A model generated the notes under the pieces. It searched no databases. It was given only the letters and a program-made list of their open reading frames with translations, and was not told the origin of the DNA. This document shows, piece by piece, positions 1 to 11,748 of a stretch of DNA of 64,000 nt. The translations under genes and the position numbers were made by a program. Each line of letters begins with the position of its first letter. Positions within the stretch are counted from its first letter, which is position 1. The DNA is taken from positions 5,824,518 to 5,888,517 of the forward strand of contig NW_006917091.1 of the NCBI RefSeq assembly GCF_000516985.1, written 5' to 3'. This stretch comes from Pestalotiopsis fici W106-1. Taxonomy: Eukaryota; Ascomycota; Sordariomycetes; Amphisphaeriales; Sporocadaceae.

Positions 1-1185
1 AGGAGTCATATTGTTACGAAAAAATGGATGTGTGTATGTCAGGATATGCTAGTCTCAAAGAGATTCCAAGACATTGAAGTCGAAACTCTCATTTGGGAAA
101 ACGCTGTGTTGGCTGGTACTGAAGTCTCCCCTCTGTTTGAAAGTTACTAGGTCGTCGGGCCGAGGGAGGTTCGAGTGTGGGGGAAGCCGAGAAGGCGACA
201 ATGTAGTTACATGTATTGTGGCAAAGAGAAGAAGCAAGTCCATGCGGAACACAATAGCACCGAAATACCTATTTTGATCGCGGGACCATAGGTCATGTTA
301 AGGATGCCGATTCGCCGTTCCCAAAAGGGACTGCTAGGGACGCTGTGCATCCGGCTTCCGAAAGCGATAGAGCCCCAACCAGAACAGGGTTCGCATACTC
401 CATTCCGACAGAGTACACCTTGGAGGGGTCTATGGTATATAAGCAAGCAACATTGAAGGCTCATACCGGAAATTCATTTGCTAAAGCCCGTGTGCAAAGC
501 TGATTAGTGTGATCTTATGTAATAGAAGTTCATGCTTATTATCCTGACGCTTGATTATCGACCAAACATCCCACAAGCATCTTTTTCAAGAACGTCAAGC
601 AGGTGCCTATTTAGTTTTAATATTTCACTGAACTCATATCAACCACGAGGAATAGTCACATTAATTATGAATTTTGCAATATGTAGCAGTAGTTATCATA
701 AAAGACATGTTTCATAACCCGTCATATGTAGTTAGATGGGAAACTATCAATATTTATGCTTATATACGAGTAATGATGATGTAATAATTACCCGCCGCTT
801 AATTCATGGCCATTCCGACTCATAACAAATAGTGGAATGTTTTCTGTAATACCTCTTGGAGCCTTCTCTCAGCTTTCAAGGGTAACTATTATGCTCTTTA
901 AAGAACCGATGATTTGATTAAATACGCAAGATGTATTTTCCACCATTGATCAATCTTGTGGCCCAGGTCGCGGTGTCGTGGTTATTGATTTACTGACAAG
1001 TACGATCTGTCTATCTCCTACTATATGCACTATACATGGCAGGGTAACTATCATCGGCGTCTAGACGCCTTCAAGTATAAGTATGAGTACTGTGGTTGCT
1101 GCACAATCTTTCCGAGGTCCCACAAGTGCTCACCTTACCTACTTCCAGTACCACAAGCTGTACGGGTCTTTGAATAGTTTTCATC
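1..1185. other. intergenic, no gene seen
   Basis: AT-rich flank upstream of the pectin lyase gene. I see only short open frames with no recognisable domain and no convincing splice-joined gene. Confidence 0.6.
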
Positions 1186-2376
1186 ATGTACTTCACCAGT
1201 CTTGTGTCGGTCCTGCCATTCGTTGGCCTCACCTCGGCAGCAAGCGTTGTGGGATCGGCTTATGGCTTTGCCAAAGGTGTGACGCCTACTGGTACGACTG
1301 TGACACCAACGGACAATGCGCAGTAAGTCTTACAACACGGGCACCACGCTCTCAATCACTGTTCTCACAAGATGGATAGACTTACCTCTTGGCTGGGCGA
1401 CTCCACGGCAAGAGTCATTGTCTTGACCAAGACCTTTGATTTTGCAACTGCTACCACGACTGGAGCTGCCTGCAGAGCAACCGACAAGTGCTCTGGAGGA
1501 CAAGATACCATCAAGACGAGTTGCGACTCCAATGAGACTCCGATTGTTGCCACCTACAACCCCCAGGCCACCAAAGGCATCTCTGTTGCCAGCAACAAAG
1601 CCCTTGTTGGAGTTGGCTCGACTGGCGCCATCAAGGGCAAGGGTCTTTTGATCGCTAGTGGCTCCAAAAATGTTATTGTGCAGAATATTCGCATCACGAC
1701 CCTCAACCCACAGTATGTTTGGGGTGGTGATGGCATCAGCATTGAGGGTGCTGATGGAGTCTGGATCGACCATTGCACATTCGATAACATTGGCCGCATG
1801 TTCATCGTATCTCACTACGGTCCTAACCGTGTCACCGCATCGTACAATTACTTCAATGGAGCTACTTCCTACTCGAACTCGTGCGACGGTCAGCAATACT
1901 GGGGAACCATGTACGTCGGTGACTCGGACAAGGTGACCATTGACCACAACTACTACTACAAGATGAGCGGCCGCTCTCCAAAGCTGGGCGACAGTTCGTA
2001 TAATACCTACTTTCAAGCGACCAACAACTACTTTGACACCTCGAGCGGCCATTCCTTCGACATTGTCAAGGGCACATATGCGCTTATCGAAGGCAACTAT
2101 TTTAGCGGTGCCAAGACTCCCATGACCACGGATAGCACCACCAGCGGGGCTTACATCTTTGATAGTCCCTCGTCTTCCCTATCGACGTGCTCATCCTACC
2201 TCGGACGTTCCTGCGTCGTTAATTCTCTCACCAGTTCGGGTACCCTGCCATCACTTTCCAGCACAGATGCTCTTTCCAAGCTGTCTGGATCTTATGGGAC
2301 TTATATCATCACGCCAGAGTCGGCGAGTTCAGCCCAGACAAATGTGGCAGCCAAGGCAGGACAAGGCAAGGTTTGA
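1186..2376 (+). CDS. pectin lyase (PL1 family), secreted
   Basis: Secreted pectin lyase that cleaves methyl-esterified homogalacturonan by beta-elimination. I place one 57-base intron at 1323-1379, giving 377 residues, the usual length for fungal pectin lyases. The start at 1186 gives a hydrophobic signal peptide of about 18 residues ending LTSA, followed by the family N-terminus ASVVGSAYGFAKGVT. The first AG in the intron (1371) would shift frame; the TAG at 1379 restores the expected junction Q-LTSWLGD. The parallel beta-helix core carries W174-I-D-H177 and the RSPK element with R244 and K247, matching the catalytic Arg and Lys of characterised pectin lyases. Calcium-type pectate lyase is less likely because of these pectin-lyase features. 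It stands alone, with no other pectinase nearby. Confidence 0.93.
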
Positions 2377-4506
2377 TGGATAGGCGCGCATGAAACGTTG
2401 GGCTCATTCTAGTGTCGAGATGCTCTAGGACCATTGTATATCATTCTTTTCGTCATTGAGAAATGCTTTGATATGGAGGTTGCATTATGCTTTTAGATAA
2501 ACATACTTGGCCACCTCTACCTTGGGATGAGTTGCAAATGTGAATTACTTGCTCCAAAAATATCTGACACCGTTGTAAGTGAACAGAGAGTCGTATCGAA
2601 AGTCTTGATGGGTTCTTCACAAACGGCCACCAAACTAGACGAGGCTCGACTATACGGTTGTTGCTAAGAGTCTGTCGCTGGTAAACTGGCAATGAAGTCA
2701 CATGGTTCTCTTTATCTGAGTCGCCATTTATTGTCGGTTAGATGGCTGGAGAGCTCTCGCAGCTAGCACGTGTTGAATTATTGTAGGAACCTCGAGGACA
2801 ATCCTTTCCACTTCAGCCCCGCACTGTCAATACTTAACCTTAAGCTTAACCTACTGCTAAATTCACCATGCAATCACCCACCCGCCTTCATTGCTACTTA
2901 TTCGTTCAATGGCAAGCGCAACAAGTCCACAGTATATACGAAAAAACATGTAACCAAGAAAAGTATCAGTGATTCCAGTCGAAATATCAAAATTGGCGCT
3001 GAAAAGTGTGTTCGCATATAGTTGGTTCAGTTGACACTTTTATGCAACATCCTTTTATTGCTTGCCGCAGTTATCCCGTGATAGAAAGCAATAGCAGACC
3101 AAGAGGGATGGCTGTCCCTGATGCGGGCTGCACAGAATGCATTTGATACTACCAAGGTACATTATGTAGGGGTAAGTTCCTAGGCATAGCTACCAGGTAA
3201 GTACACCTCCTCAAGGATTATAAACGTTAGATCGTTACTTGCCCCACGCAGTGACCCAGCACCTCCCATCGGAATTTTACCACCCAAAAAAAGCCAATTT
3301 TCTATCTACTTTTATATCTAGTGCTGGAAGCTTCCGCAACCCGTACACAAACAGCATACATTATAGGGAGAGATACCTAACAGATCAGAGGGTTAGTGAG
3401 TGGAGCTTTGTACCGATCTAACATTTATAATCCTCGAGGAGGTGTAAGTGCCAGGTCGACGCTCGGAGCAAATGCAGCCAGCCATCAAGCCCCGGTCCCA
3501 CAAAGCCTCTGCGGCAATACCCGTCGCCCCTAAGAATTGGCCTCAGGACCCTGGCCACTAGCCCCTCGGCATCGCGTTACTGTGCAGGTATTTCTCAATA
3601 AAACGAGTAAAAGGACTGGATTCACCAACTGGTTTGATACTCAAGTCCGGCCACGATAGGTGATCACGATATTCTATTTCTGTATTTTCCTTCTTTTTCC
3701 TCTTTTTTTCCTTCTTTTTTTTCACACAATTTGCAAAAAGTTTCACCCTTTGTCAATCTGCGCGTGTTTACCTCTGCGGGTAAAATGGTCGCGTACTCCG
3801 TTTTTTCCGCTACGGATTTTCGCCGCGCTATGACATGTAGTGGGACTTGCTGCATAAAGGATTCCAGCTTTGTGTATTTCATTGGTTCATTCGGTGATAA
3901 CCTTAATTACCCTGGGCAATACCACAATTTGCAGTTATCAGCAATTCTTGCCAGAGCTGCGAGCCATGTTGGAATCTTTAGCAAAAAGTCAGGTACGAAA
4001 ATAGTATGAGACCCAGTCATTTTTGCTTGTAATGGAGGATTTTTAAACTAGTTGCCGGCCCCATCATGTTGCTTCGAGGTCTCTTTACATCCAAACTGAA
4101 CACACGTCGCAGAATGTCGATTTGAAGAGTCAAACACGGGCGCCCGAGAAAAAGACTTTAATGCCGTCTCATGGGACTGAATACGAATCTTGAATGAATT
4201 TGCAAATGTTTACAAGATATGCCGACGAATTGCGTCATTGTTCCCTGTCGATAAGAAAATTTGGATCTCGCCATCGCGATAACCGTAGAATTAGTTGACT
4301 GCCTGCCGGCAAATCCATCCTCAATACGACCTCTCCATTGGCGTGCATATACCCTGGTAAATATCGCAATTTCATTACTCATCTGGGCAGCTTATCTATC
4401 GGGTCGTCCGAAGTTCAAATATCTCATCCCTCGCCAACGAGACCACATCATCCATCTATTCGACAAAATAATCAATCTCCAGAATTCTCGAGTTATCAAT
4501 ATCATA
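2377..4506. other. intergenic, no gene seen
   Basis: About 2.1 kb with no supported gene. A T/C-rich low-complexity tract lies near 3668-3722. Long open frames here lack domains and are in AT-rich sequence. Confidence 0.55.
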
Positions 4507-5522
4507 ATGGCAATCAAGACCGTCGCAGTCGTGGGCGTAAGTATCTTGTTACCATGTTGGAGCTCATAGTCTGATTCTCGTTCCAAGGCATCAGGTTTGG
4601 TAGGTGCGCGTGTGGTGGAAGCTCTTCAGGCAGCCAACTTTGACGTCACGGCCGTGACGCGTGAAGAGTCCAAGGCGACATTTCCCTCCAATGTGGCGGT
4701 GCGCCGCGCCGACCTGTCTTCGGTCGAGTCGCTGACTGCCGCGTTTGCCGGCCAAGATGCCGTGGTCTCTGCCGTATCGACAGTCTTTGCCGTCATTCCC
4801 GGCGCGCAGAACCCCATGATTGATGCAGCTGTGGCTGCGGGTGTCAAACGCTTCATCCCTTCGGAATACGGCCTCAACACTAGAAAACTTCAAGGAGAGA
4901 TTCTAGGAGACTGGCTAAAGGCAAAGACATCTGCGGTTGACTATTTGATCGAGAAGGCGCAATCGAATCCAAGCTTTACCTGGACTGGTATTGGTACTAG
5001 TCTCTTCTTTGACTGGGTGAGCATTGTTTTGGGACAAAGGTGGTCGAAGAAACCAGACTAATGCTTTGGCAGAGTCTCACGCGCGGCATCTATGGAATCT
5101 CATTCAAGGATAAGACTGCAACAATCTTTGATTCGGGCAATCAGAAGATCTCGACGACCAGTTTAGCCTTCCTTGCCAAGACGGTTGCTGCAGTCTTGCA
5201 GCACGATGACAAGACCGCCAATCAGTACATTGACGTGATTGAGTTTACCGTGACGCAGAACCAGGTGCTAGAGGCTATCGAGGCTGAGATGGGGACCAAG
5301 TTTACAGTCACACACGAATCAACTAATGAGGCGGAGAAGAGAGGACACGAAAAATTGGCTAGAGGCGACCAATACTTTCCCTTTGTGGATTTCTTGATTG
5401 CCTATTGGTTTAGAGATGGGCCTGGACATGCTATCAAGGAAGAGGACAAAGCCAACAAGACTTTGGGTCTGCCACAAAGTGATTTGAGGGCTGTTGTCAA
5501 GGAGTATCTTCAGACTTTGTAA
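4507..5522 (+). CDS. NmrA-like / isoflavone reductase-like NAD(P)-binding protein
   Basis: Cytosolic NmrA/isoflavone-reductase-like oxidoreductase of the atypical short-chain dehydrogenase superfamily; substrate unknown. Two introns (4537-4587 and 5017-5072) give three exons and 302 residues, typical for the family. Exon 1 encodes only MAIKTVAVVG; splicing completes the glycine-rich dinucleotide motif VVGASGLVGARVV. Further family marks are the FIPSEYG segment and the TSLFFDW-SLTRGIYG region across intron 2. Some members are redox sensors rather than enzymes, and sequence alone cannot decide. The downstream Dabb gene is convergent with a gap of only 28 bases. Confidence 0.9.
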
Positions 5523-5550
5523 AGTGGCAGACTGCGCCACCGCTGATCCA

Positions 5551-5936
5551 TCAATCAAAGATGCTTTCGTAAAAGACCATCATGGCACCCTGGTGAACCG
5601 TCTTGGCAAAGCTCTTGAGCTCGGCATGCGCTTTGCATTCGTTGTCGTAGAATTGCATATCCTCCAAGCTTGAGAATACTGAAACTACTGCAACGGTGAA
5701 CCCTTGGGCGCGTTGATCAGGAAACGCTCGGCCAGGCTTGACCGACAGTATGTATGGTTTGCCATCCTAAAATGATAGACAGATCAGTAAATGAGAAACC
5801 AAAGTCACGGGTAGAGCGACCCCACCTTGACAGCCTTCTCAGGCATGTGTCTATATATCTCCAGTAGCTTATCCTGGTCCTCTTGCTTTGGGATTTTGAA
5901 CAGAGTGATTCGTTGGATGGGTTTGGTGGAAGCCAT
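5551..5936 (-). CDS. stress-responsive A/B barrel (Dabb) domain protein
   Basis: Small protein of 108 residues from two exons (5826-5936 and 5551-5766) with a 59-base intron. The start MASTKPIQRITLFKIP and the later PGRAFPDQRAQGFTVAVVSVF and AHAELKSFAK segments fit the dimeric alpha-beta barrel (Dabb) fold, found in plant stress proteins and in fungal cyclases or small decarboxylase-like enzymes. The role is unknown; Dabb proteins range from stress proteins to polyketide cyclases. It is transcribed divergently from the aldehyde dehydrogenase at 6570, with about 630 bases between the starts. It is too short to appear as a single long open frame, so it is easily missed. Confidence 0.82.
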
Positions 5937-6569
5937 TTCTAAGCTAGGCAAAAGTTGATTCCGGTTAATTGATAAGAAACACAATGACCAATGCAGATCC
6001 TACAGTGTTTGCCAGAATGTTGCTGTTATCCTTGGACATGACCATATCAAGCAGCGCTGGCGCATTGCTCTATGTAAGCGCCAGATATACTTTCAGGCTT
6101 GGGCGGGATGTAACATGACTCGCATCTTCTTCCCGTAGAACATGCCGATTCCGAGTGTGGCCTCTGATTGGACATGACGCTGGGAGTGAACTAAGAAGCT
6201 GTGGTCATTCGGCCCTCTTCGGAAACAAACTTCTGGCGTCTAGACTACCGACAGGGAGTTGTGCACACAAAGGCTCGGAACCAGCTCGGAATGCTGCTGG
6301 CTGCCCCGCATGATCTACACCAATGTCAGACGCCAAACCCCACACAACTGCCACTAGGCACTTGGTATAATCGTACAATCTGGGAGGTGGAGAACATCTC
6401 CTTCTGCCTATATGCAATCGTATGCGAAGATTAATAATATCTGACTCTTCTGCTTGCGCAAGTCTGCAAAGGGCGATATATCTTGTGTCTTGTATTCACA
6501 AGAAGAGTCAACGTTAACAAAATTTTGTATACCCAAATCGATTCCTGCTGAAGAGACCATCACCAAAGC
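5937..6569. promoter_or_regulatory. shared divergent promoter region, Dabb gene / aldehyde dehydrogenase
   Basis: The interval lies between two divergent start codons, so it must hold both promoters. I did not identify a specific operator. Confidence 0.5.
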
Positions 6570-8107
6570 ATGGCTTCCGTTACTTTGACTGGTGCCGAGG
6601 GCCGTAGCATAACAGGTATGTGCAATGCGGAGTCCTGGATACCCATGGCCGGCAATATCTGACACGGAATACAGTTCCGACGGGCCTCTTCATTGACAAC
6701 AAGTTTGAACCCGCAACCAGCGGCGCCACGATTGACGTGGAAAATCCGAGCACCGGGAAGCACCTAGCCACCGTCTCCGCCGCCCAGGCAGAAGATGTCG
6801 ACCGTGCCGTACAGTCGGCCAAGAAGGCCTATGTGAGCTGGAAAAAGGTTGACTCTGGAGAGAAAAGAAGATTACTCAACAGACTGGCCGATCTGGTCGA
6901 GCGAGACGCCGTGGAACTGGCATCGCTAGAGGCCCTCGAGAGTGGAGTGCTGTATGGAGTATCCAGGGCTCTCCACGTTCAGGAGTCAATCAGCAACCTT
7001 CGCTACTTTGCCGGCTGGGCTGATAAGCTTGACGGCGACTCCCTCAGCATCCCGCAGGGACTGGCCTACACGCGACGGGAACCCATCGGCGTCTGCGCCG
7101 CCATCGTGCCTTGGAACTCACTGATGATTGCGTTCTGGAAGATTGCCCCTGCCCTCGCTACTGGCAATGTGCTCATCCTCAAGACTCCCGAAATCACCCC
7201 TCTCTGGGGCTGCAAGCTGGCTCAGCTGATTGCCGAGGCAGAGATCCCGCCTGGCGTTGTGAACATCATCACTGGCCTGGGCAACATTGCTGGCCAGGCG
7301 CTGTCCGAGCACAATGACATTAAGAAGATATCATTTACCGGAAGCCCCGGCGTGGGCAGACGAATCTTGGAGACGTCGGCCAAGACCAACCTCAAGAAGG
7401 TGTCTCTGGAGCTTGGCGGCAAGGGTCCCAGCATTGTATTCGCCGATGCAGACCTCGAAAACGCCTTGTTCTGGACCACGCTGGGTATCACAGTCAGCAA
7501 CGGCCAGGTTTGTGCTGCGGGCAGCCGCATCTATGTTCAGGATACCATTTATGAAAAGTTTGTGGAAGAGTTCAGCAAGCGGAGCAGAGATGCCGTCCAC
7601 GGCGACCCACTGCTTCCAGAGACCACCAAGGGATCTGTTGCCAACAAGGCCCAACTGGACAAGATACTTGAGTATGTCAAGAAGGGCAAAGAGTCGGGCG
7701 CCAGACTCCTGCACGGCGGCGAGCGGCTGCCAGGAGACGGCTACTTTATCGCAAATACGGCCTTTGCCGAGGTTGACCAAAAGGCCCCCATTATGCAAGA
7801 AGAGGTGTTTGGCCCGCTGGCCAGTATTGCTCCTTTCAGCACACTAGATGAGATCATTGCCAAGGCCAATGATACCAGCTACGGTCTGAGCGCTGCCGTC
7901 TTTACCAATGACGTGAACAAGGCCTTTAGGCTCAGCGAGGAGATCGAGTCGGGCATGGTCACGGTCAATGCTTGGGGCATGATTCATGCCAACACACCAT
8001 TTGGAGGCGTAAAGGAGAGTGGCTTTGGAAGGGATATGGGTAAAGAGGCCCTCGAGGACTGGACGACTACCAAGACGGTCAAGTGGAACATTCTACCCAC
8101 CAAGTAA
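6570..8107 (+). CDS. aldehyde dehydrogenase (NAD(P)+-dependent)
   Basis: Aldehyde dehydrogenase of 492 residues that oxidises an aldehyde to the acid. One 59-base intron (6616-6674) follows a 15-codon first exon starting MASVTLTGAEG; the splice restores the usual IDNKFEPATSGATIDVENPSTG N-terminus. Catalytic glutamate E261 lies in LELGGKGP and the nucleophile C295 in NGQVCAAGSR, with the PWN motif and the Rossmann FTGSPGVGR segment between. The C-terminus PFGGVKESGFGRD...ALEDWTTTKTV is typical of cytosolic class ALDHs. There is no PTS1 tail and no obvious mitochondrial presequence, so I infer cytosol. It is a paralogue of the enzyme at 44787-46433 but not adjacent to it. Confidence 0.95.
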
Positions 8108-8882
8108 TCATTGTATCATATCACATTGGCATGTCAAACATACTCCGTGAATCATAGCCAGTCAATGAACATCGAAGCCGTGTACCCACTCTCTTTTGTG
8201 CTGCGTCTGGTTCTAGCGGGCGCGCCTGCAATTCTTCTGCACTGGCGCTGGGCCTATCTATCGCGTTGCCTGGGTTCATTTTTGTAGCATTCCTTGCATC
8301 TTCATGCCATAGCCACCGTTTATGGGGGTCACTTGGCTCATTTTCGTCTGTATCCAACTGGCTGTTACACGGGATAGGGAAGCCCACCCGCGAAGCAGCA
8401 CGCGGCTAGGTCAGTGCAGAATGGAGGCGACATGGAGGCGACGCGGAAGCGGGAGGGGAGAGGAAAGTTGTATGCTGTCTGGAAGAGTCAGCGCACAAAT
8501 ATGGCCCTAGGTGCTGCAGATTGAGCTTGGTATAATTACCCTCCCTATATATATTTACGTGATGATTTTTCCTGATAAGCTGTAGGTGACATTATTGTGT
8601 TGAAATAAATGACCGGAACTCCAAATTGCAACAGTTTCAAAGCATTGGTAATTCCAAACCTTTACGAGGCGCAGGAGGGTGGGATTGAACTTCAAAGTTG
8701 TGTATACTGTGGCGCCTTGAGCTGCATATATTGGTTCTGCGGTCAGCATCGAACGATGTTTCCATCCTAGCAACAAACAAGGTTCTAATCACCTCGAATG
8801 CATATATGTCACCAGAAAATGCGGATCAGCTATGCTCATATTCCTTTATCACACTTGTCTAACAAATTAGGTAGTAAACTAA
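8108..8882. other. intergenic, no gene seen
   Basis: About 775 bases between the aldehyde dehydrogenase stop and the chromodomain ORF. It may hold an unresolved 5' exon of the chromodomain gene; I could not find a convincing donor. Confidence 0.4.
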
Positions 8883-9920
8883 ACAAGATCCCAATTCAAT
8901 CCAGTTTTGCCTGTAACGGAGACTGTACAGCACCACTGTGCGAAATCAAGTCAGGGAAGGCTCTCAAATTCGACTGATGTTCTTTCCCGCCAAACCAAGT
9001 GCGTGCCCGAAATACACCAGAATTCGTCGTCAAACCATTCTGACTTTGCCATAAACAGTTCCAGTCGTGACGTACACCAATTATCAAGACTGGGGCAAGC
9101 TGTTAGTCGGCAGGACCTAACGCAATCAGATCTGCTCAGTGAAAGTGGCCGTACTCACGAGGGATCACCGAAGGCCACCCGAACCTTGAGCAAACGGCCG
9201 GTAGCGCATCCTCAAGTATGTTCTCTATCCGGGGATCTCGGCACTCTTTCTGACGATGAAGACACGGATGGTATCGAAGACGAAGAGGACGAAGATTACG
9301 CCTATCAGCCTCGACGGAAAAGTCGTAAAATTTTGTCAGGGCGCAAAACGTTGAATGTGCGGCACAAGCGCTCAAGCGGCATTTCCGCGTTGTCCTCGCG
9401 CTCCCCATACCACAGGGAGAATTCTACGGAAACGCCGACCGCGGCATTTGACGAATGGCCACTAGAGAATGCCCTGCTTAAGCGAATCACGGATGGCAGT
9501 CAAACTAGCTTCCAAATCCAATTCGCCTGGGCGCCTTGTGTAGCTCACCATCTCCGCCATGACGGAATGGAAAGTCCACGTCATCAGCGATCCTCTGGAA
9601 CTGGACTTTCTGTGGAGCAACAAGGAGTGAGCCCTGCCGATTACGGTGCGCAAGATCCCGCACAAGATACCTATGAGGAGTATGCTGTGGAGCAGATTCG
9701 GAACCATAGATTTGCTAAACCCAATAATCAAGGCCTTGAGCTCCAAGTCAAATGGCGCAACAGTCAACAGCTGACTTGGGAGCCAGTGGAAGCGATGGAA
9801 GACACGGCAGCATACGGCACATATCTGCAGCACAATGATGTTTCTCAGCCCCCCATGAAACGCAAACGCAGTCGGCCGAGGAAGCCACGAGTCGAAAGTC
9901 CTGCAGATTCTGCCCTTTGA
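8883..9920 (+). CDS. chromodomain protein, 5' end unresolved
   Basis: Open frame encoding a nuclear-type protein. The C-terminal part, roughly 9670-9830, reads YAVEQIRNHRF ... LQVKWRNSQQLTWEPVEAM, a clear chromodomain with its aromatic-cage region; chromodomains bind methylated histone lysines. Upstream are a strongly acidic stretch (DDEDTDGIEDEEDED) and basic patches (RRKSRK), and a lysine/arginine-rich tail (KRKRSRPRKPR) follows. No ATG opens the frame: it runs from a stop at 8880 and the first internal ATG is just before the chromodomain (near 9568). Either a 5' exon is missing, or this is a degenerate copy. An alternative source is a chromodomain from a retrotransposon integrase, but no reverse transcriptase or RNase H remains are visible nearby. 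Confidence 0.55.
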   Translation, partial: TRSQFNPVLPVTETVQHHCAKSSQGRLSNSTDVLSRQTKCVPEIHQNSSSNHSDFAINSSSRDVHQLSRLGQAVSRQDLTQSDLLSESGRTHEGSPKATRTLSKRPVAHPQVCSLSGDLGTLSDDEDTDGIEDEEDEDYAYQPRRKSRKILSGRKTLNVRHKRSSGISALSSRSPYHRENSTETPTAAFDEWPLENALLKRITDGSQTSFQIQFAWAPCVAHHLRHDGMESPRHQRSSGTGLSVEQQGVSPADYGAQDPAQDTYEEYAVEQIRNHRFAKPNNQGLELQVKWRNSQQLTWEPVEAMEDTAAYGTYLQHNDVSQPPMKRKRSRPRKPRVESPADSAL

Positions 9921-10862
9921 TTTCTATACCACATGAACAGTCTTTCCGTTTCCGTCATTATAGACAACCATTGTGCTTACAATATATTCTTGTCTAGCTA
10001 TAGACTCAATCTTAATACTCACCCGGGCGGCATGTCATGTGTATTATTTCGTGATTTTGAAAAGGTTACTATTATAATTTCCAGAAGTAAACATTCGAAC
10101 GACTATATCACAGGTTTCTCAGGTAAATCTAGAGTATCGTTGAAGTAGTATGTGAGTTGACACTAATATTATATGGTGAGTATTATAACTGTACTGAGCA
10201 GAGAGTACAATAGTTAAGCTGGGATAAACTGACTTAGTGTAATAGTTACAAACGGAATCATCAACCCCGTTCTCTCATTGCTTCCATCTTGTGTCTTTGA
10301 GAGCGGACGATTAGTATTCGGCGCAAATGTTTATGTATCTCTACAAACTCACTTGGGATTGTCATCTAAGGGCATAAAAAAGGATAGTACTATAGGAATT
10401 CAGTCATTATTATAGTATAGTATGGAGAGAGTATTTCTGTTGTGATATAGTACAGTATAATAGTTGATATCTTCTATGTTAAGCTTCTTAAATCGAAAGT
10501 GAAAGTGCGGTTCGGATATTACTCCAGCACTATATGGCTGCTAATATAGTACCTAGAAATAGAATAGTACTTGAACAATTCAATATATCACTTTTCTTAA
10601 TCAAGGAAAATCATCGACAAGCAAAATTGCATTTTTATTATTGCTTTCAAGCATGTTAACATCTCCTTGGGAAGATCAATCAGCACTAGTGGTTTAGTGG
10701 TATAAACCTCCAATGTCAAAGAGATCCTTTTGCTGCTCTAAGTTTCGTCCAGAACAGGCGCAGGTAGCATATAAGAGTACCTAAAGAATTGGCATATGAA
10801 CTGGAGCGTTACTTAAGGGTACCTGCGGTTCTTAAATAGATACCAACGGCCGATGACACAGG
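9921..10862. other. AT-rich intergenic sequence with short TATAGTA-type repeats
   Basis: Very AT-rich. Short runs such as TATAGTATAGTAT recur around 10380-10570. The base composition suggests decayed or RIP-affected sequence, but this was not measured. No gene seen. Confidence 0.5.
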
Positions 10863-11483
10863 ATGCCAATATGGAGTAATCGCCAGGTCCACAGTATAGT
10901 GTACCTTGATTATCACATACGACCTTCAGACATCAACCAAGATCCGAGAATGTGGCGATGGGCACTTTTGGGAAGTACTCAAATACTCACACAAGATGAA
11001 ATGCGGACGGCTATTACGGAAGAAACCGACTCACAATCCAGTCAGTCAGAATGCCAAATGGTCAGGAGGGCTTGTGTGAGCGTTTGTGGCGATGTCGGTG
11101 GGTACGGCCAGGATCCTGAAAGCGGCTTTTCTGACGCGATGATCCCTTGCCAGAGGGGTGACGCCGAGGACTCATGCATTAGCGAAATCGAAGAAGTAAT
11201 GGATCTGAACCATGTCGAACATAGTCAACGGCGAGAAATCGACCGGAGTGATGACCAGAATTCTTACAACTTCGCGGGCGCCTGGGAGGCTCAAACCATG
11301 GATAGCATTGTTTCCAGCAGCAACGGACAACGGGATAGATATCCATACGGTCTAGTATTGCTCCAAATTCCCGATCGTCGAGAGAGGTATCGTGTTGGCG
11401 TCTTCGCCCCAAACGTCTGGCAGTTCCAGGAAGAGTGCAAACACCATCCTGAGACCGAGCTCATGACAGTTGGGCATTTTTAA
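10863..11483 (+). CDS. hypothetical protein, unrecognised
   Basis: Open frame of 206 residues starting with an ATG. I do not recognise it with confidence. The middle is acidic and low complexity (EETDSQSSQSE, DAEDSCISEIEEV); the start has a WRWALLGS segment and the end reads VLLQIPDRRERYRVGVF, which loosely resembles the C-terminal part of some fungal HET-family or ankyrin-type proteins. It may be the remnant of a larger gene in this AT-rich, gene-poor stretch. No intron is needed to keep it open. Confidence 0.4.
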   Translation: MPIWSNRQVHSIVYLDYHIRPSDINQDPRMWRWALLGSTQILTQDEMRTAITEETDSQSSQSECQMVRRACVSVCGDVGGYGQDPESGFSDAMIPCQRGDAEDSCISEIEEVMDLNHVEHSQRREIDRSDDQNSYNFAGAWEAQTMDSIVSSSNGQRDRYPYGLVLLQIPDRRERYRVGVFAPNVWQFQEECKHHPETELMTVGHF

Positions 11484-11748
11484 AGCAATGTCCGAGATTG
11501 AGACTATCACTGGGTTGTAAGATTGCTGGAACAGATTCCGCTCCCCGAGTTAGTCATACTGAGCTGATACACGATCTTTCGGTATAGGATACCATTATGT
11601 TTATTTATTAACATCCACACGTAGCTGTCACAAAAAGCGTCGACTAAGTAAAGACATGAGATGCTACAGCCGAATTATGCTTGAAAAAGTCAAATTCAGA
11701 GCCAATGGCTGAAGAAGATCATTCGGCAATTTGCTCAGAACGTGTGGT

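Noticed and set aside
1330..2052. Long antisense open frame of 240 residues
   Set aside because: It lies opposite the pectin lyase exon and has valine/arginine-rich shadow composition; no domain.
8883..9920. Retrotransposon integrase chromodomain
   Set aside because: No reverse transcriptase, RNase H, integrase core or LTR was seen nearby, so a cellular chromodomain gene is more likely.
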